Translations under genes and position numbers: made by a program
Shown: positions 62,421 to 64,000 of the stretch, in pieces
Numbering within the stretch: position 1 is the stretch's first letter
How the letters are laid out: each line of letters opens with the position of its first letter
DNA from: Pyxicephalus adspersus
Taxonomy: Eukaryota; Chordata; Amphibia; Anura; Pyxicephalidae
Length of the DNA: 64,000 nucleotides
Assembly (NCBI RefSeq): GCF_032062135.1
Contig: NC_092859.1
Span: 127,801,459-127,865,458, forward strand
Reading direction: 5' to 3'
Notes under the pieces: model-generated
Told to the model about the DNA's origin: nothing
What the model saw: the letters and a program-made list of their open reading frames with translations, nothing else
Databases searched by the model: none

Positions 62421-64000
62421 TACAGCAATTTTTGGTGGAAATACTATTTTCATAAGCTTTACAAGTACGTAAAAAGATGCCAGACGACTTTAAAAAATAT
62501 TTACCTAACTATACTTTACTTTGATTTTTTGACTCTTTGACAATTTTTTTTTTTTTTAGAAAAATCTGTTTCATTTTTACATAAATTTCTGATTTTTTTT
62601 ATCACTATTGTTAATATCAATTTCTTTAAATTTAATAAAACATAATGAATGCAGATTTCTAATATACTCTTCACAACCCCTGAAATCATTACATCAATGT
62701 TTAATGTCTCTATATTTCACTATCTGATAGACAGAGCTGAATGCAATTATTTGGAATTAATGATGCTCTCTGCATTCAATTAGGGAGATTTGTGATGTGA
62801 ACTGGTGACCCCAGCTTTGTGCCAATATAATGATAAACGTTAAGCTTGCATAAAAATCACAGTAATGATACTGTCATAATGTTTTTTTTTCTCTAGTTAT
62901 AAAGAGCATCATAGCGGTAAAATTGTTTAATCATCGTCAGAATATTCCCATCATGATGTAGCACTATGATAGCTGAATGAAAACACAGGCTGTCTTACTA
63001 AAATAATCGATTTATGGAAAATGTCAGTACAAAGTCAAATACAAATTGCAACAACCTGCAGCAAGCAAATTAAAGTAGTGAAAAACGTGAAATATAGTGT
63101 ATGCAGTATTACTAGGCGTTTACTGATTTAAAGCTTTTCATTGAGCCCTTTACCTTATATCAAATAAAAGTGTAATTCAAAACTATTAGTTTATGACCTA
63201 TGACCATGAATTATATGATACTAATTCTGCTCTGTTTATGTTGACTTATGCTTTATATCAATTACCAGTGAACACAGAACTGAGCAGCAGTGGAGGAGTG
63301 CCTCCATGATCCATCTGCCCTTTCTGAGTTTTTGAGTATAGAACAAAAATGGCATGATCAGGCTAGGGGTATTTTACCAAAAATGTTTACTACTTCTGGA
63401 CACCCAGTGTTCACCCAATGTAACATGCAGCTATGGCTGGTCTTTTGCAAAGGCCTGTGCAGGCTATAAGGGCTCCAAAAGGCTAGTAAAAAGGTATTTT
63501 TTTTTAGGTGTGACTGCTTGAAAAAATGTTTTGCAATCAATTAAATATGCTTGCATAAGCAGTGACAAGCGGTTTCAGTTTCGCTTGAACTCTGCATGCA
63601 AAATCTGAAAAAATGCACGGCAATGCTGTAGCCCTCTACCATCTGTCAAACAGAGGATAAAAATTGACCCATTCATTCCAATAGGATTTTTTTTGCAAGC
63701 AGTTTTAAGAGTTATCACTGCTTGCCTGAACATGGCCATGTAGTCCTTTTTTAAATTTGTTAATCATATACCAAAGTAGATATAGAAGGATTTCTAATCT
63801 GTAATACCTAGATGCACTCCTATTCATTTTAACTCAATACAATTATGAAATTACTTTTTGTCCACTTATGAAGGTCACATAGTTTAGTGTTATCATTAGG
63901 GTAGAATCTAACATTACCCAGCCTACAACAGACATAACTCCAACATAAACTGTAAACAGTATCAAGGGTACAAATTGTTGTAACAAAAAGCATTAACATA
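62418..64000. other. Non-coding, no gene recognised
   Basis: AT-rich sequence with T-runs near 62.5 kb; nothing recognised to the right edge. Confidence 0.45.

Noticed and set aside
1..64000. A bacterial-type defence, phage or biosynthetic gene cluster
   Set aside because: No clustered intact genes, ribosome-binding sites or operon spacing; coding density is about 5 percent and the one gene is a vertebrate synaptic gene.

Overview
The window looks like vertebrate nuclear DNA, most likely from an anuran amphibian, possibly a ranoid frog. The evidence is one vertebrate gene exon, an AT-rich intron-like background, and a dense mix of tRNA-derived SINEs, shared 3' tail repeats and palindromic DNA-transposon relics of the type common in frogs. 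The species call is inference. There are no operons, prokaryotic genes, CRISPR arrays, rRNA or functional tRNA genes.

The only confident protein-coding gene is UNC13C (Munc13-3, a presynaptic vesicle-priming protein) on the minus strand. The window carries its very large N-terminal coding exon at 14976-17970: 998 codons plus one base, ending at a phase-1 splice donor. The C1, C2 and MUN domains of the protein lie in later exons, which would be at lower coordinates; none was recognised in 1-14975, so that stretch is read as the following intron. The sequence right of about 18055 is upstream: 5' intron, untranslated exons or intergenic DNA, which cannot be told apart here.

The most interesting observation is inside that exon. 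Residues about 241-418 have the order and motifs of a LINE ORF1 protein: a long coiled coil, an RRM-like segment, and a C-terminal domain with AHRIG, RPILVYF and LKGTGI motifs. The same segment is present in mammalian UNC13C as I recall it. This suggests an ancient retrotransposon ORF1 domain built into a synaptic protein.

The remainder is repeat-rich non-coding DNA. A mariner DNA transposon with intact ends and a frameshifted DD34D transposase lies at 46489-47731. Non-autonomous DNA elements include a Harbinger-type MITE (30757-31061), TA-flanked MITEs (18814-19127, 58501-59169) and several palindromic elements (7518-7665, 10956-11272, 20858-21353, 49417-49645). There are tRNA-derived SINEs and their 3' tails (1-203, 9921-10200, 34122-34215, 35476-35572, 47778-48013, 57538-57715). 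Minisatellites lie at 38060-38460, 58059-58290 and 58630-58888, and simple repeats are scattered throughout.
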